Program-made: the position numbers and the translations under genes
Part shown: piece after piece, positions 1 through 8,681 of the stretch
How the letters are laid out: every line of letters starts with the position of its first letter
Position numbering within the stretch: position 1 is the first letter of the stretch
The notes under the pieces: generated by a model
Seen by the model: the letters and a program-made list of their open reading frames with translations, nothing else
What the model was told of the DNA's origin: nothing
The model's database searches: none
NCBI RefSeq assembly: GCF_023715785.1
Contig: NZ_JAMBOX010000009.1
Location: forward strand, 124,001 to 188,000
From: Neobacillus niacini
Lineage (GTDB): Bacteria > Bacillota > Bacilli > Bacillales > Cytobacillaceae
Length of the DNA stretch: 64,000 bases
Reading direction: 5' to 3'

Positions 1-2
1 TA

Positions 3-161
3 GAGGAAAAAAATCCTGAAAAAATCATATCAGTCCGATTGGGTTTAGAAAAAAATATCCCGTTATGGGAAATTTATTATCGTTCAGACAATGATTTAAT
101 AAATTATTATTATATTCATTTTGAAACAGGAGAATGGCTGAAGAAAATTGAAAATCTTTAG
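3..161 (+). CDS. ypmB: C-terminal end of a YpmB-like protein (partial)
   Basis: The window opens inside this reading frame; only the last 52 residues are present, ending at TAG 159-161. The visible part is polar and aromatic-rich (Y-Y-Y-I-H-F followed by GEWLKK), like the C-terminal half of the small secreted or anchored DUF5590/YpmB proteins. The name rests mainly on position: in B. subtilis ypmB lies directly upstream of aspB, as here, with a gap of 26 bases. No start, signal peptide or full domain can be judged. Confidence 0.6.
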   Translation, partial: EEKNPEKIISVRLGLEKNIPLWEIYYRSDNDLINYYYIHFETGEWLKKIENL

Positions 162-187
162 CCCATGCGATGAATGGAGGAGAAGTT

Positions 188-1381
188 ATGGCTGTGCAAT
201 TGGCGAATCGGGTGTTGTCTCTGACACCTTCATCAACCCTGGCGATTACCGCTAAAGCAAAAGAGTTAAAGGAACAAGGGGAAGATGTAATTGGCTTGGG
301 GGCAGGGGAGCCTGATTTTAATACACCGGAGCATATTTTGAAAGCTGCGGAAAAGTCGATGTATGAAGGACATACGAAGTACACGCCTTCAGCAGGTTTG
401 CCGGCATTGAAGCAGGCAATTATCAAGAAATTTACGGAAGACCAAGGACTCAGCTTTAAGCCAGACGAAATTATCGTTGGCAATGGGGCGAAGCATGTTT
501 TATATACTCTATTTCAGGTTTTGTTAAATGACGGGGATGAGGTTATTATTCCGACTCCTTATTGGGTTAGCTATCCGGAACAAGTCAAATTGGCCGGCGG
601 TGTTCCGGTTTACATTGACGGGTTAGAAGAAAATCAATTTAAAATCACGCCCGAACAGCTGCAAAATGCAATGACAGCTAGGACAAAGGCGGTAATTATA
701 AACTCTCCAAGCAATCCGACAGGTGTGCTTTATACGGAAGCCGAGTTACTGGAGTTGGGCAAAGTCTGCCTTGAGCATAATGTGCTAGTCGTATCAGATG
801 AAATATATGAAAAACTCGTTTATGGCAGTTCCAAGCATGTCTCCATTGCTCAACTTTCTCCGCAATTAAAAGAGCAAACGATTATTATTAATGGGGTTTC
901 CAAGTCCCATTCCATGACTGGCTGGAGAATAGGCTATGCTGCCGGAAATAAACAAATTATCGAGGCAATGACCAACTTGGCAAGCCATAGCACTTCCAAC
1001 CCGACTACTACTGCCCAATACGCTGCCATCGCAGCCTACAATGGACCGCAGGAGGCAGTGGAAGAAATGCGCCGGGCATTTGAAGAAAGACTGGAAATCA
1101 TTTACGACAAATTGGTTTCCATTCCGGGCTTCACTTGTGTAAAGCCACAAGGGGCATTCTACCTATATCCAAATGTCAAGCGCGCGGCAGAAATGACCGG
1201 CTATCAAACGGTGGATAATTTCGTTTCCGGACTCCTTGAGGAAGCCAAGGTCGCCGTGATTCCGGGCTCCGGTTTCGGAACACCGGAAAATATCCGGCTT
1301 TCCTATGCAACCTCGCTCCAGCAACTGGAAAAAGCAGTAACGAGAATCAATGATTTCGTGACAGCAAAAGTAAAAGCTTAA
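188..1381 (+). CDS. aspB: Aspartate aminotransferase (class I PLP enzyme)
   Basis: Interconverts aspartate plus 2-oxoglutarate with oxaloacetate plus glutamate in the cytosol. The 397-residue protein is nearly collinear with B. subtilis AspB: N-terminal LTPS motif, the GLGAGEPDF segment, the NSPSNPTG substrate loop, and the PLP Schiff-base lysine K239 in the motif SKSHSMTGWR. An in-frame ATG lies at 170, but GGAGGAG at 177-183 sits between it and the ATG at 188 with good spacing, so 188 is chosen. A terminator follows directly, so it ends the ypmB-aspB unit. In B. subtilis the next gene is asnS, which is absent here. Confidence 0.96.
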   Translation: MAVQLANRVLSLTPSSTLAITAKAKELKEQGEDVIGLGAGEPDFNTPEHILKAAEKSMYEGHTKYTPSAGLPALKQAIIKKFTEDQGLSFKPDEIIVGNGAKHVLYTLFQVLLNDGDEVIIPTPYWVSYPEQVKLAGGVPVYIDGLEENQFKITPEQLQNAMTARTKAVIINSPSNPTGVLYTEAELLELGKVCLEHNVLVVSDEIYEKLVYGSSKHVSIAQLSPQLKEQTIIINGVSKSHSMTGWRIGYAAGNKQIIEAMTNLASHSTSNPTTTAQYAAIAAYNGPQEAVEEMRRAFEERLEIIYDKLVSIPGFTCVKPQGAFYLYPNVKRAAEMTGYQTVDNFVSGLLEEAKVAVIPGSGFGTPENIRLSYATSLQQLEKAVTRINDFVTAKVKA

Positions 1382-1384
1382 TGC

Positions 1385-1419
1385 AATCAAAAAGTCTGCG
1401 GGACGCAGGCTTTTTGATT
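1385..1419 (+). terminator. Rho-independent terminator of aspB
   Basis: The arms AATCAAAAAG-CTGCG and CGCAG-CTTTTTGATT form a stem closed by a GGA loop, followed by a T-rich tail, four bases after the aspB stop codon. Confidence 0.85.
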
Positions 1420-1498
1420 TCTTTGCCATCCTTGGATACCTAATACACTTACCCGAGGTCAAGGTTCATGATATACTAAATAGTGAGGTGTCCAATGA

Positions 1499-2197
1499 AT
1501 GAAAGAAAACCTATTAGCATGGCTTGAGGAAGGCCAAATAACTGTTCCAGCCCTTTTATTTTCTGAATATCGCAATCTTAATATGACAGAAGTAGAACTT
1601 GTCCTATTGCTAAATATCTTAACTTTTTTGGAAAAAGGAAATGAATTTCCCACTCCCGAGGAGCTTTCAGCAAGGATGACAATCTCGATTTCCGAATGTC
1701 ATGAAATGCTAAGAAGGCTGATTCAGCGGGGCTGCTTGGAAATTATGGATGAATATTCAAAAGAAGGTATTCGCTTTGAAAAGTATTCCATAAAACCGTT
1801 ATGGGAAAAGCTCATCAACCAATTTCTAAATAATAATCGCCTAAATCAAGAACAAAACAAGAAGGCGGATGAAACTGATTTATATTCGTGCTTTGAACAA
1901 GAGTTTGGCCGGCCGTTATCACCGTTCGAATGCGAATCGCTTGCAATGTGGATGGATGACGACCACCATGACCCAGTCATTATCAAGGCCGCCCTCAGAG
2001 AGGCGGTTATGTCAGGAAAATTAAATTTCCGCTATATTGATAGAATTCTGTTTGAATGGAAAAAGAACGGAATCAAAACGATTGAACAGGCTAAAAACCA
2101 AGGGCGTAAATTTCGCCAAAAACAGGTACAAAAACTTGGAAACAAAGAGGGCTCCAGCCAACCAGCCGTACCGTTTTACAATTGGCTTGAACAATAA
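1499..2197 (+). CDS. dnaD: DNA replication initiation / remodelling protein DnaD
   Basis: Primosome protein that acts with DnaB and DnaI to load the replicative helicase at oriC and at restart sites. The 232 residues show the usual order: an N-terminal winged-helix domain (about 1-95) and a C-terminal DnaB/DnaD domain (about 125-200) containing FRYIDRILFEWKKNGI, the signature helix of that domain. The protein ends in PFYNWLEQ as in B. subtilis DnaD. The start at 1499 is set by GAGGTG at 1485-1490; an ATG at 1495 is out of frame. It is followed by nth and ypoC with short spacing, the usual dnaD-nth-ypoC operon. Confidence 0.95.
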   Translation: MKENLLAWLEEGQITVPALLFSEYRNLNMTEVELVLLLNILTFLEKGNEFPTPEELSARMTISISECHEMLRRLIQRGCLEIMDEYSKEGIRFEKYSIKPLWEKLINQFLNNNRLNQEQNKKADETDLYSCFEQEFGRPLSPFECESLAMWMDDDHHDPVIIKAALREAVMSGKLNFRYIDRILFEWKKNGIKTIEQAKNQGRKFRQKQVQKLGNKEGSSQPAVPFYNWLEQ

Positions 2198-2264
2198 TTT
2201 TAACCCGGACGAGAGACATCTCCTCTCGTTTATTTACTGTATTAGCACATGGGAGGGAGATGTA

Positions 2265-2930
2265 ATGCTTAACAATGGACAAATTCGCTATTGTCTGGAC
2301 AAAATCGGTGAAATGTTTCCCGATGCCCATTGCGAATTAAACCATTCCAATCCGTTTGAACTGATCATAGCCGTTTCGCTATCCGCACAGTGTACCGACG
2401 CCCTCGTCAACAAGGTGACGAAGGACTTATTTAAAAAATACAAAACACCAGAGGATTACCTGAGTGTCCCTCTTGAAGAACTGCAAAATGATATTCGTTC
2501 GATTGGACTATATCGAAATAAGGCCAAAAATATTCAAAGTCTTTGCCGTCTGGTTCTGGATGAATATGATGGTGATATTCCTACTGACAGAGATGAACTG
2601 ACCAAGTTACCGGGGGTTGGCCGAAAAACTGCCAATGTTGTGGTGTCTGTTGCCTTTGGCATTCCAGCCATTGCAGTCGATACCCATGTGGAGCGGGTCA
2701 GTAAGCGTCTGGGGATCTGCCGCTGGAAGGATTCCGTCCTTGAGGTAGAAAAAACCTTGATGCGAAAGGTTCCTGAACAGGAATGGTCAGACACTCATCA
2801 TCGGTTAATCTTCTTCGGCAGGTATCACTGCAAGGCGCAGAACCCGCTATGTCCATCGTGTCCATTATTGGAGTTGTGCAGGGAAGGAAAGAAACGGATG
2901 AAGGGACTGAAGGCAGTCAATGGAAAGTAA
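2265..2930 (+). CDS. nth: Endonuclease III (DNA glycosylase/AP lyase)
   Basis: Base-excision repair enzyme that removes oxidised pyrimidines and nicks at abasic sites. The 221-residue protein has the HhH motif LPGVGRKTAN with catalytic lysine K121, the catalytic aspartate D139 in VDTHVERV, and the C-terminal [4Fe-4S] ligands C189, C196, C199 and C205 (spacing 6-2-5). The frame stays open upstream to 2037, but GGGAGGGA at 2251-2258 and homology fix the ATG at 2265. The last 11 bases overlap the start of ypoC, so the two are translationally coupled. Confidence 0.96.
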   Translation: MLNNGQIRYCLDKIGEMFPDAHCELNHSNPFELIIAVSLSAQCTDALVNKVTKDLFKKYKTPEDYLSVPLEELQNDIRSIGLYRNKAKNIQSLCRLVLDEYDGDIPTDRDELTKLPGVGRKTANVVVSVAFGIPAIAVDTHVERVSKRLGICRWKDSVLEVEKTLMRKVPEQEWSDTHHRLIFFGRYHCKAQNPLCPSCPLLELCREGKKRMKGLKAVNGK

Positions 2931-3279
2931 ACTGGCTGTTTCCAACCTGCTTGAGGAATGGAAGACTGTAAAAATAAGGCTTGAAAATAACTTCCGCGAG
3001 CGCAATCAACAGGGGACAAAAGAGTTAATGGAGCAAGGGATTACCCTGTTTATTCATTTCTTGCATTTGACAAACGAGAGCACTGCGATAGAAGGTGAAC
3101 CAGTTCCCTTTGGTCAGTTTCACTTTAAACCGGTAAACATAGAAGAAAGATTAGGCTTTATCCAGGCAAGGCCAAATTTATTCCACTCCTTTCGCCAGCT
3201 TTCAGAACTAATGGTTGAGCAGGAAAAACAATATGTGAAAAAAACCATCATAAAAAAATCGTCCAGGCATGATGCCTAG
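2920..3279 (+). CDS. ypoC: YpoC family protein
   Basis: A 119-residue, charged, probably helical cytosolic protein of the YpoC family. Function is unknown. No signal peptide, membrane segment or catalytic motif is visible. The assignment uses position (it overlaps the 3' end of nth by 11 bases, the standard arrangement in Bacillaceae) and family-like segments around HFLHLTNE and RPNLFHSFRQLSEL. It closes the dnaD-nth-ypoC operon and is followed at once by a terminator shared with the convergent ponA. Confidence 0.8.
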   Translation: MESKLAVSNLLEEWKTVKIRLENNFRERNQQGTKELMEQGITLFIHFLHLTNESTAIEGEPVPFGQFHFKPVNIEERLGFIQARPNLFHSFRQLSELMVEQEKQYVKKTIIKKSSRHDA

Positions 3280-3290
3280 ACGATTTTTTT
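3252..3290. terminator. Bidirectional terminator between ypoC and ponA
   Basis: A long near-perfect inverted repeat (AAAAAAATCGTC...GACGATTTTTTT with GGCAT/ATGCC inside) has T-runs in both directions, so it can end ypoC on the plus strand and ponA on the minus strand. Confidence 0.9.
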
Positions 3291-3295
3291 CTTAA

Positions 3296-5893
3296 TTAAT
3301 TTCCTCTTCCGGAAGTTTGGCCTCCTGAAGGGGTTTGCGGGATAACAGCGGGCGGGGTCGTTATCGGTGTAGTTCCATCATCTTCACCATTATTTCCGTT
3401 CCCGTTTCCATTGCCGTTCCCGTTCCCATTTCCGTTCCCATTGCCATTGCCATTCCCGTTGCCATTTCCGTTCCCGTTGCCATTTCCATTTCCATTCCCG
3501 TTGCCGTTTCCATTGCCGTTCCCGTTATTATTTTGCGGGTTTGGAATATCAATCGATTTTACAGCCGGGTCACTCTTCTTATTGCCGTTGAGAGCCACTA
3601 CGGTAATTGTATATTTATCACCCGGATTTGCAGGAATCACTAAGCTGGTTTCCTTTTGCATCTGATGTTTAGGCCCTGAGCCGTTATCGACCGTGATGTC
3701 AAACTGAATGTCTGTCTGGTTCGGAATATTGTAATCCCATGCTACAGCAATATTTTTATTGAGTTCATCGAATGTCACTCTCAGATTTGCCGGCGCTTCA
3801 AGCTTGTGATATTTCTCAGATACTGTTTTAGGTGCATGCCCCTTAACGGCATACTCGGTGATGGTTTCACTGCTTGGAGTAAACTCCCCGGCAAGAACCG
3901 GAGGCATCGAACCTTTTTCAATTTTTACCTTTTGAACGCTATTTGGCATTTCGAAGTCAGGTGTTTCAATATCCTTGGAAACGTGTGCCATTAAATTTTT
4001 GAAAATGTATTGGGCAATTCTTTGATTATCCCCTTTAGGCGTTATCGGAGTACTAGACTTTGAATAACCCGTCCAAACGGATAAGGTGTAATTGGTCGTG
4101 TAGCCGGTAAACCATGCGTCCGGTACCGAGCCGCTTGGGATATTGTACTTTTTCTTATCCTCGGCTGTATAGTTTGTTGTACCAGTTTTCCCCGCAATTG
4201 GCAATCCGGGAATGCTGGCCCTTGTACCTGTACCTGGGGAAACAAGTACACTTTTTAACATATCCGTAATCATAAAAGCTGTCGAATCCTTCATTGCAAC
4301 CTTTGGTTCCGGAGCGGTATCAATCGTCGTGCCATCGCGCAACTTAATTTTCGTGACCGCATGAGGCTTTGTGTAAATACCTTTATTGCCAAATGCACTA
4401 TACGCCCCGGCCATTTCCATAGGGGAAACGCCAACGGTTTTTCCGCCAAAGCCGCCAATCGCATAGGATTCAAAGATTTCCTTCAATGGGATTCCAATAC
4501 CTATGGCAAAATCCTTTGCTTTTTCCAGCCCCACCTGTTGTAAAGCCTGTACGGCAGGTGTATTACGGGATAATTGCAAGGCAGTTCGAATTGTCATCGG
4601 TCCTTTATAATTACCATCCCAGTTCCCAAATTTCTTACCTGTAGAATATGTGATTGGTTTATCTTCAATCATTTGATAGGTGCCCCAATTCAAATATTCA
4701 ATGGCAGGTGCGTAATCCAGAACGGGCTTAATGACCGAGCCTGGCTGACGCTTTGCTTGAATGGCATAGTTATAGCCACGTTTCTCCTGGTTTCGGCCGC
4801 CGCCAATTGCGCGGATTTCCCCTGTTTTCGTATCGAGCAGGGCAATACCGGCCTGGAACTGATCATCCGGATATTTTATTACTTCATCTGTGTTGAGAAT
4901 TTTATCAACGTAAGTTTGCGCATTTGGATCCATTGTTGTTTGGATCGTCAATCCATCTGTATAAATATCAAAATCAGTTTTTTCCTTCACTTCTTTAATG
5001 ACAGCATCTACAAATGGGTCAAAAGGTTTATCGTTCACTGTACGTTTTTCCGGTTTTAATACTGTTTCAGCAACAGACACTTTTTTGGCTTCTTCCATTT
5101 CCTGCTTGGATATGAATCCATGCTGCTCCATTAGAGTCAATACAATATTACGGCGTTTTTCCGCCAAGTCAGGATGGGTAAAAGGATTATAATTGTTAGG
5201 GCTTTGCGGCATTCCGGCAATCTGGGCTGCTTCAGCCAGGGTCAGGTCTTTTAATTCTTTCCCATAATAAACCTCTGCTGCAGTGGCAATACCGTAATTA
5301 TTGCCGCCAACTAATACTCTATTGACATACATTTCAAAGATTTGCTGTTTCGTATAATTTCGCTCCAGCTGGATGGATAGCCATGCTTCTTGTGCCTTTC
5401 TCTTTATCGTCTTCTCATGTGATAAAAAATGCATTTTAACAGTCTGTTGGGTAATCGTACTCCCGCCTTCGGCACCGAAACCATCGCGGAAGTTTGCCAA
5501 TACAGCTCCGACAAGCCGAATGGGATCAATCCCGTGGTGTTTGTAAAACCGATAATCCTCAGTGGCAATAATCGCATTCTCCACCACCTCTGGTATATCT
5601 TTATAATTAATATATTCCCGATTTACCGCTCCCACTTCAGTAAAAACTTTTCCATCCTTATCCAAAAGTTTGGATGGGATTGGATTCTTTAATAATTTTG
5701 GGTCTAGCTTAGGAGTATCTTTAATCATATAGGCGAACGTGCCAACACCTGCAAGCAATCCTATAAATCCAAGAACCACGAGGGAGAGAAAGATTTTCTT
5801 TACCAATCCGCCTTGTTTTTTCTTGGTTTTTGATTTAGCTTTGGTCTGGGATTTCTTGCGGCGCTCCTCCCTTGATTGGAATTGTTCGGACAT
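3296..5893 (-). CDS. ponA: Class A penicillin-binding protein 1A/1B
   Basis: Bifunctional peptidoglycan glycosyltransferase/transpeptidase of the cell envelope, 865 residues. Order: a basic cytoplasmic tail, a membrane anchor at about 35-57, the GT51 domain (EDYRFYKHHGIDP and GAEGGSTITQQ motifs), the transpeptidase domain with SVIK (active-site serine), SRN and KTGTT, and a fibronectin-III-like domain near 700-790. The C-terminal tail is built of about 23 Asn-Gly dipeptides and then PT-rich residues. MSEQF at 5893 is chosen because B. subtilis PonA starts MSDQF and AAAGGAAG lies just upstream; an ATG at 5923 is in frame. It is the second gene of the recU-ponA operon. The NG tail replaces the N/D/Q/S/T-rich tail known from B. 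subtilis. Confidence 0.95.
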   Translation of the reverse strand: MSEQFQSREERRKKSQTKAKSKTKKKQGGLVKKIFLSLVVLGFIGLLAGVGTFAYMIKDTPKLDPKLLKNPIPSKLLDKDGKVFTEVGAVNREYINYKDIPEVVENAIIATEDYRFYKHHGIDPIRLVGAVLANFRDGFGAEGGSTITQQTVKMHFLSHEKTIKRKAQEAWLSIQLERNYTKQQIFEMYVNRVLVGGNNYGIATAAEVYYGKELKDLTLAEAAQIAGMPQSPNNYNPFTHPDLAEKRRNIVLTLMEQHGFISKQEMEEAKKVSVAETVLKPEKRTVNDKPFDPFVDAVIKEVKEKTDFDIYTDGLTIQTTMDPNAQTYVDKILNTDEVIKYPDDQFQAGIALLDTKTGEIRAIGGGRNQEKRGYNYAIQAKRQPGSVIKPVLDYAPAIEYLNWGTYQMIEDKPITYSTGKKFGNWDGNYKGPMTIRTALQLSRNTPAVQALQQVGLEKAKDFAIGIGIPLKEIFESYAIGGFGGKTVGVSPMEMAGAYSAFGNKGIYTKPHAVTKIKLRDGTTIDTAPEPKVAMKDSTAFMITDMLKSVLVSPGTGTRASIPGLPIAGKTGTTNYTAEDKKKYNIPSGSVPDAWFTGYTTNYTLSVWTGYSKSSTPITPKGDNQRIAQYIFKNLMAHVSKDIETPDFEMPNSVQKVKIEKGSMPPVLAGEFTPSSETITEYAVKGHAPKTVSEKYHKLEAPANLRVTFDELNKNIAVAWDYNIPNQTDIQFDITVDNGSGPKHQMQKETSLVIPANPGDKYTITVVALNGNKKSDPAVKSIDIPNPQNNNGNGNGNGNGNGNGNGNGNGNGNGNGNGNGNGNGNGNGNGNGNGNNGEDDGTTPITTPPAVIPQTPSGGQTSGRGN
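3390..3530. repeat. Hexanucleotide-type microsatellite encoding (Asn-Gly)n in ponA
   Basis: About 23 in-frame units of six bases (AAT/AAC plus GGN on the coding strand) encode alternating Asn-Gly near the PonA C-terminus. Any gain or loss of a unit keeps the frame. The same low complexity also produces long artificial frames on the opposite strand (3335-3665), which are not genes. Confidence 0.9.
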
Positions 5894-5926
5894 TTGAAAT
5901 ACTTCCTTTCTCATCTTGCCCACCTA

Positions 5927-6535
5927 TTAAAGGTTCAATTTATCTAGTATTTTAATATAGTCAATTCTTGGCCGGAATCCAAGCGGAATGTGATGACCCG
6001 CCTGCTCGATTTCTTCCTTGGTAATAGACTTTCTGCCGCCCGTCACCATTCTTTCCCAAAAGAAAAGCAGGTGTTTGGCTTCAAGTAAATATACTTCATC
6101 AAGCCTTGTAAAGCGAATGATGACAAAACAAATTCCACCTTGATTCAAAACCTCTTCCATATGGCTGATTTGATGCTGGTGGAAGTTTTTTAACGGGAAA
6201 GAGGTGGAATTCTGTGTTTCCTTTGCTTCAAAATCAATATATTTCCCTTGATAGACCCCATTATAATCAGTGGTCGAGGCCAATTTAAAGTAGGCCTCCT
6301 TTATAACAGCTGCACTCCGTTTTGGATAATCAACCTGAACAATTTGTATTGGTGTAGGTTTTTTATGAATAACAGCCAATTTTCTTTCTCGATAATATTC
6401 ATTCGTTTCATTTAAATCTTCTTCTAACGTCATTCCCCGGTTGCTGTAAGCATGGTTAATTCGCTTTTTCTCTGCTGGCTTTTTCTCCTGATCGTTCCGG
6501 ATAAATCTCTTTCCATTTGGATAATTAACAGTCAT
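5927..6535 (-). CDS. recU: Holliday junction resolvase RecU
   Basis: Resolves Holliday junctions during recombination and chromosome segregation in Firmicutes. The 202-residue protein carries the N-terminal [16 protein letters not shown] segment and the nuclease core with [18 protein letters not shown], which supplies the acidic and lysine metal-site residues. KNFHQHQ follows. The start at 6535 has AGAGGTG just upstream. It is the first gene of the recU-ponA operon (33 bases between them), a classic pair in Bacilli. Confidence 0.95.
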   Translation of the reverse strand: MTVNYPNGKRFIRNDQEKKPAEKKRINHAYSNRGMTLEEDLNETNEYYRERKLAVIHKKPTPIQIVQVDYPKRSAAVIKEAYFKLASTTDYNGVYQGKYIDFEAKETQNSTSFPLKNFHQHQISHMEEVLNQGGICFVIIRFTRLDEVYLLEAKHLLFFWERMVTGGRKSITKEEIEQAGHHIPLGFRPRIDYIKILDKLNL

Positions 6536-6732
6536 GTTTTCACCTCTTTAAACCATACCTTATCATACCAAATCTGCGGTTAATGGGATGAATAAAATAA
6601 TTCAACATGAAGACCCTAATAATAATTTTACCGAACTTGTCAAGAAATGAAATGATTCCTTCTTCATAAAAGCTGAAATGAAGATAAAATTATCAATCTA
6701 TTAACCGATGGCAAAGGGAAGATGCATATTTT

Positions 6733-7710
6733 ATGAATCATCTTACAATACAGGAACAATCAATTATTCGTCAAATCAGAGCCCAAACTGATAAGAAAAA
6801 CATTGATAATATTTCCAGAACGGATGCCTATTTTTCTTATTTTAAACAAAATCCGGATATTGTTTGGTCATTCCTTGCTCATATGGTATCAAGAAATGGC
6901 GGCTACAATATGTGCGACCTTGAGGGAACGGCATTTCGCGAGCTTCTTGCACCCCAGCTTAGAAAGCAGCTATTTTTAACCTATGAGCGGGCAAATTGGC
7001 TAATCTTCCATGATGTATTCCCGCAATTACTGCTCTATCAATATTCGACGAAACTAAACCGCCCTCTGTTTCATTTGCTTCCATTTTTCCATGTTTCTTC
7101 TTTTATTCAACAAGAGTGGTATCGGTATTGGAGGGAAAAGGACCGCAACCGTCTCACGACAGCATTGATCATTAATGAGCAAAATGTGATACAAACTCCA
7201 GTTATCGACCATCCTGTATATAGAAATAAAGTGTTTCGTTCCCTCATTTTTAACTTTCAGGACTGGCTTCATTTTAGTGTCGTCTTGTTTCCTACCTGTG
7301 GCGGGGAGGTTTATGGAGCCAGTGTAAACGGTTTTCGTTTCCTTTCAAAAAGAATTAATTTGGGCAAGAGATTGGCATCCATTTTATTTCATCCCCGGTT
7401 ATTTCCATATTTTTTTGAATTTGCCGAGAAAACCGTTCATACTGGTTCAAGACTTGATTACGAGCAATATTTTAAAGTCAGGACAGATGGGGAAACACCT
7501 TTTTTAAGAATGGCCTTTCCTGTCATTTCCCATCATCAGCATGAGCATAAGGATTGGAGCAAACAGCGAGTTGTTTCCCCTGTATGGCTGCACTTGCCTG
7601 CAAAGCATAAGCACCCAATTCATTTAACTGATTGGTATATGGAAAAATCAGACCAACTGCAGTTAGTACTCGCACTAAAAAAAGTATTTCACTTAAGACC
7701 ATGGCAGTAA
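6733..7710 (+). CDS. yppC: DUF2515 family protein (YppC-like)
   Basis: A 325-residue soluble protein of the DUF2515 family; function unknown. Recognised by the N-terminal NISRTDAYFSYF segment, the conserved MVSRNGGYNMCDLEG motif and its place next to recU, as in B. subtilis. It has many aromatic residues and no clear membrane segment or signal peptide. The ribosome site is AAAGGGAAGA, about 11 bases before the ATG. It is divergent from recU, with a 197-base intergenic region that presumably holds both promoters. A bidirectional terminator follows. Confidence 0.85.
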   Translation: MNHLTIQEQSIIRQIRAQTDKKNIDNISRTDAYFSYFKQNPDIVWSFLAHMVSRNGGYNMCDLEGTAFRELLAPQLRKQLFLTYERANWLIFHDVFPQLLLYQYSTKLNRPLFHLLPFFHVSSFIQQEWYRYWREKDRNRLTTALIINEQNVIQTPVIDHPVYRNKVFRSLIFNFQDWLHFSVVLFPTCGGEVYGASVNGFRFLSKRINLGKRLASILFHPRLFPYFFEFAEKTVHTGSRLDYEQYFKVRTDGETPFLRMAFPVISHHQHEHKDWSKQRVVSPVWLHLPAKHKHPIHLTDWYMEKSDQLQLVLALKKVFHLRPWQ

Positions 7711-7742
7711 AAAAGCAAGGAGAATTTGTCTCCTTGCTTTTT
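7711..7742. terminator. Bidirectional terminator between yppC and sspM
   Basis: AAAAAGCAAGGAGA-atttg-TCTCCTTGCTTTTT is a perfect stem immediately after the yppC stop codon. Poly-A/T on both sides lets it serve both convergent genes. Confidence 0.9.
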
Positions 7743-7748
7743 CCCGGT

Positions 7749-7859
7749 TCATTCTGCGGGACGATTAGGTCCTTCAAGTTTTTTATCGCCATAACCAGTT
7801 CTGTTCTCAGCATCTGGCTGTGCAGTTTGCTTTTTGTTTTGTTTTTTATTATTAGCCAT
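7749..7859 (-). CDS. sspM: Small acid-soluble spore protein M-like
   Basis: A 36-residue basic peptide, too short for routine gene calling. Its C-terminus, DKKLEGPNRPAE, closely matches the DKKLGGPNRPST end of B. subtilis SspM, a minor spore core protein. The N-terminus is Lys/Asn/Gln-rich as in that family. The ATG at 7859 is supported by GGAGGTG nine bases upstream; the frame continues upstream to 7946 but without a ribosome site. Forespore (SigG-type) expression is expected from the family; no convincing SigG promoter was seen. Confidence 0.8.
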   Translation of the reverse strand: MANNKKQNKKQTAQPDAENRTGYGDKKLEGPNRPAE

Positions 7860-8054
7860 GTTGAACACACCTCCAATTATAGCTTGTACGAGTCTGGCAT
7901 TTTTATGCGATGTGTGAATGTCGAATTGGACATTCGGGAATGCCAAAAACGCACTTTCTTTGACGAATAGCTTCTAGTTTTGTCAAGCAGGCAGGAAGCA
8001 AGTGATGAAGAGAGAACTATACCTATAAGAATTCGTGAGGGAGGCATTATTTAA

Positions 8055-8318
8055 ATGACCAGACCGTTAACAGAAAAAGACCAGCTGATAACACAGCTTA
8101 CAAGAATCTATGATCAATTAGAGGAATTGGACATGGCTTTAGAAGTGTCATTTTCCGACCTTGGCATGGATTTAGACCGGGAACAGCAAGAAAAGATTGC
8201 TGACATGAATCAAAAGATGGTACATTTAGAAAAAATCATCGATTCCATCTCATTGGGGGCAGAAAAGTTAAATGTTAGAGCGGTTAATTTACCTTACAGA
8301 AAGTCTATTCCGATATAA
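8055..8318 (+). CDS. Hypothetical coiled-coil protein upstream of yppE
   Basis: An 87-residue acidic, helical protein, not recognised. Leucines and charged residues recur with heptad-like spacing (IYDQLEELDMALEV and MVHLEKIIDSI), suggesting a short coiled coil. The start is well supported by GAGGGAGG about nine bases upstream. Its last 47 bases overlap the beginning of yppE in another frame, so the two are probably co-translated. Position corresponds to yppD in B. subtilis, but similarity to it could not be confirmed by eye. Confidence 0.6.
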   Translation: MTRPLTEKDQLITQLTRIYDQLEELDMALEVSFSDLGMDLDREQQEKIADMNQKMVHLEKIIDSISLGAEKLNVRAVNLPYRKSIPI

Positions 8319-8643
8319 TCGTCTTTTTTTGCAATACTACCAAGAAGCGAGAGAAACAGGAGAGAAACAAGATTTTGAAAAGACCATTAAACCATTTGTA
8401 AATGAAGTGAAGGATAGTAGCGATGAATGGCAAAAGCTGATGAGGCAATGGCTGTCGAAAGTCTCGCCCAAGCATATTCATCTAAAGCAAATAGACACGA
8501 CCGCCAGCCATATTGAACAGCTTTCTGTTCAGGCATTCTTTGGTCAAACCAGTAAAACAAGATTTTTAAATTCACAGCGGACCGTTGAGTTTTTCCTTGC
8601 TGAGGTATTGACAGAATTAGAAAAAAAGAAAAGAGATGCATAG
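8272..8643 (+). CDS. yppE: YppE-like DUF1798 protein
   Basis: A 123-residue, all-helical, cytosolic protein of the DUF1798 family, the same length as B. subtilis YppE. Shared features are the DFEKTIKPFVNEV segment and the basic HIHLKQID stretch. Function unknown. GGGGGC lies about 12 bases before the ATG. It overlaps the upstream small gene. Its last three codons and stop lie inside a 23-bp sequence that also forms the terminator hairpin and is repeated exactly at 9646-9668, beyond a repeat array. Confidence 0.8.
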   Translation: MLERLIYLTESLFRYNRLFLQYYQEARETGEKQDFEKTIKPFVNEVKDSSDEWQKLMRQWLSKVSPKHIHLKQIDTTASHIEQLSVQAFFGQTSKTRFLNSQRTVEFFLAEVLTELEKKKRDA

Positions 8644-8653
8644 CGGCATCTCT
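8631..8653. repeat. Left copy of 23-bp direct repeat (yppE stop/terminator hairpin)
   Basis: The arms AGAGATGC and GCATCTCT form a hairpin that includes the yppE stop codon. The same 23 bases recur perfectly at 9646-9668. This left copy lacks the T-run of a terminator; the right copy has it. The repeats flank 992 bp containing the palindromic array. Confidence 0.9.
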
Positions 8654-8655
8654 CA

Positions 8656-8681
8656 GGCTGTCGAGAAACTTCTCGCCAGCC
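8656..8681. other. Hairpin at the left border of the repeat block
   Basis: GGCTG-CGAGAA and TTCTCG-CAGCC form a 12-step stem with one mismatch and an AC loop, starting three bases after the left 23-bp repeat. The GTCGAGAA sequence recurs in the hairpin at the right border (9613-9643). Confidence 0.75.

Noticed and set aside
3335..3665. Reading frames opposite the ponA tail (102 and 84 codons)
   Set aside because: They are Pro/Phe/Val repeats created by the hexanucleotide tract on the complementary strand, with no ribosome site.
7632..7970. 112-codon plus-strand frame after yppC
   Set aside because: It starts inside yppC, crosses the terminator and is opposite sspM.
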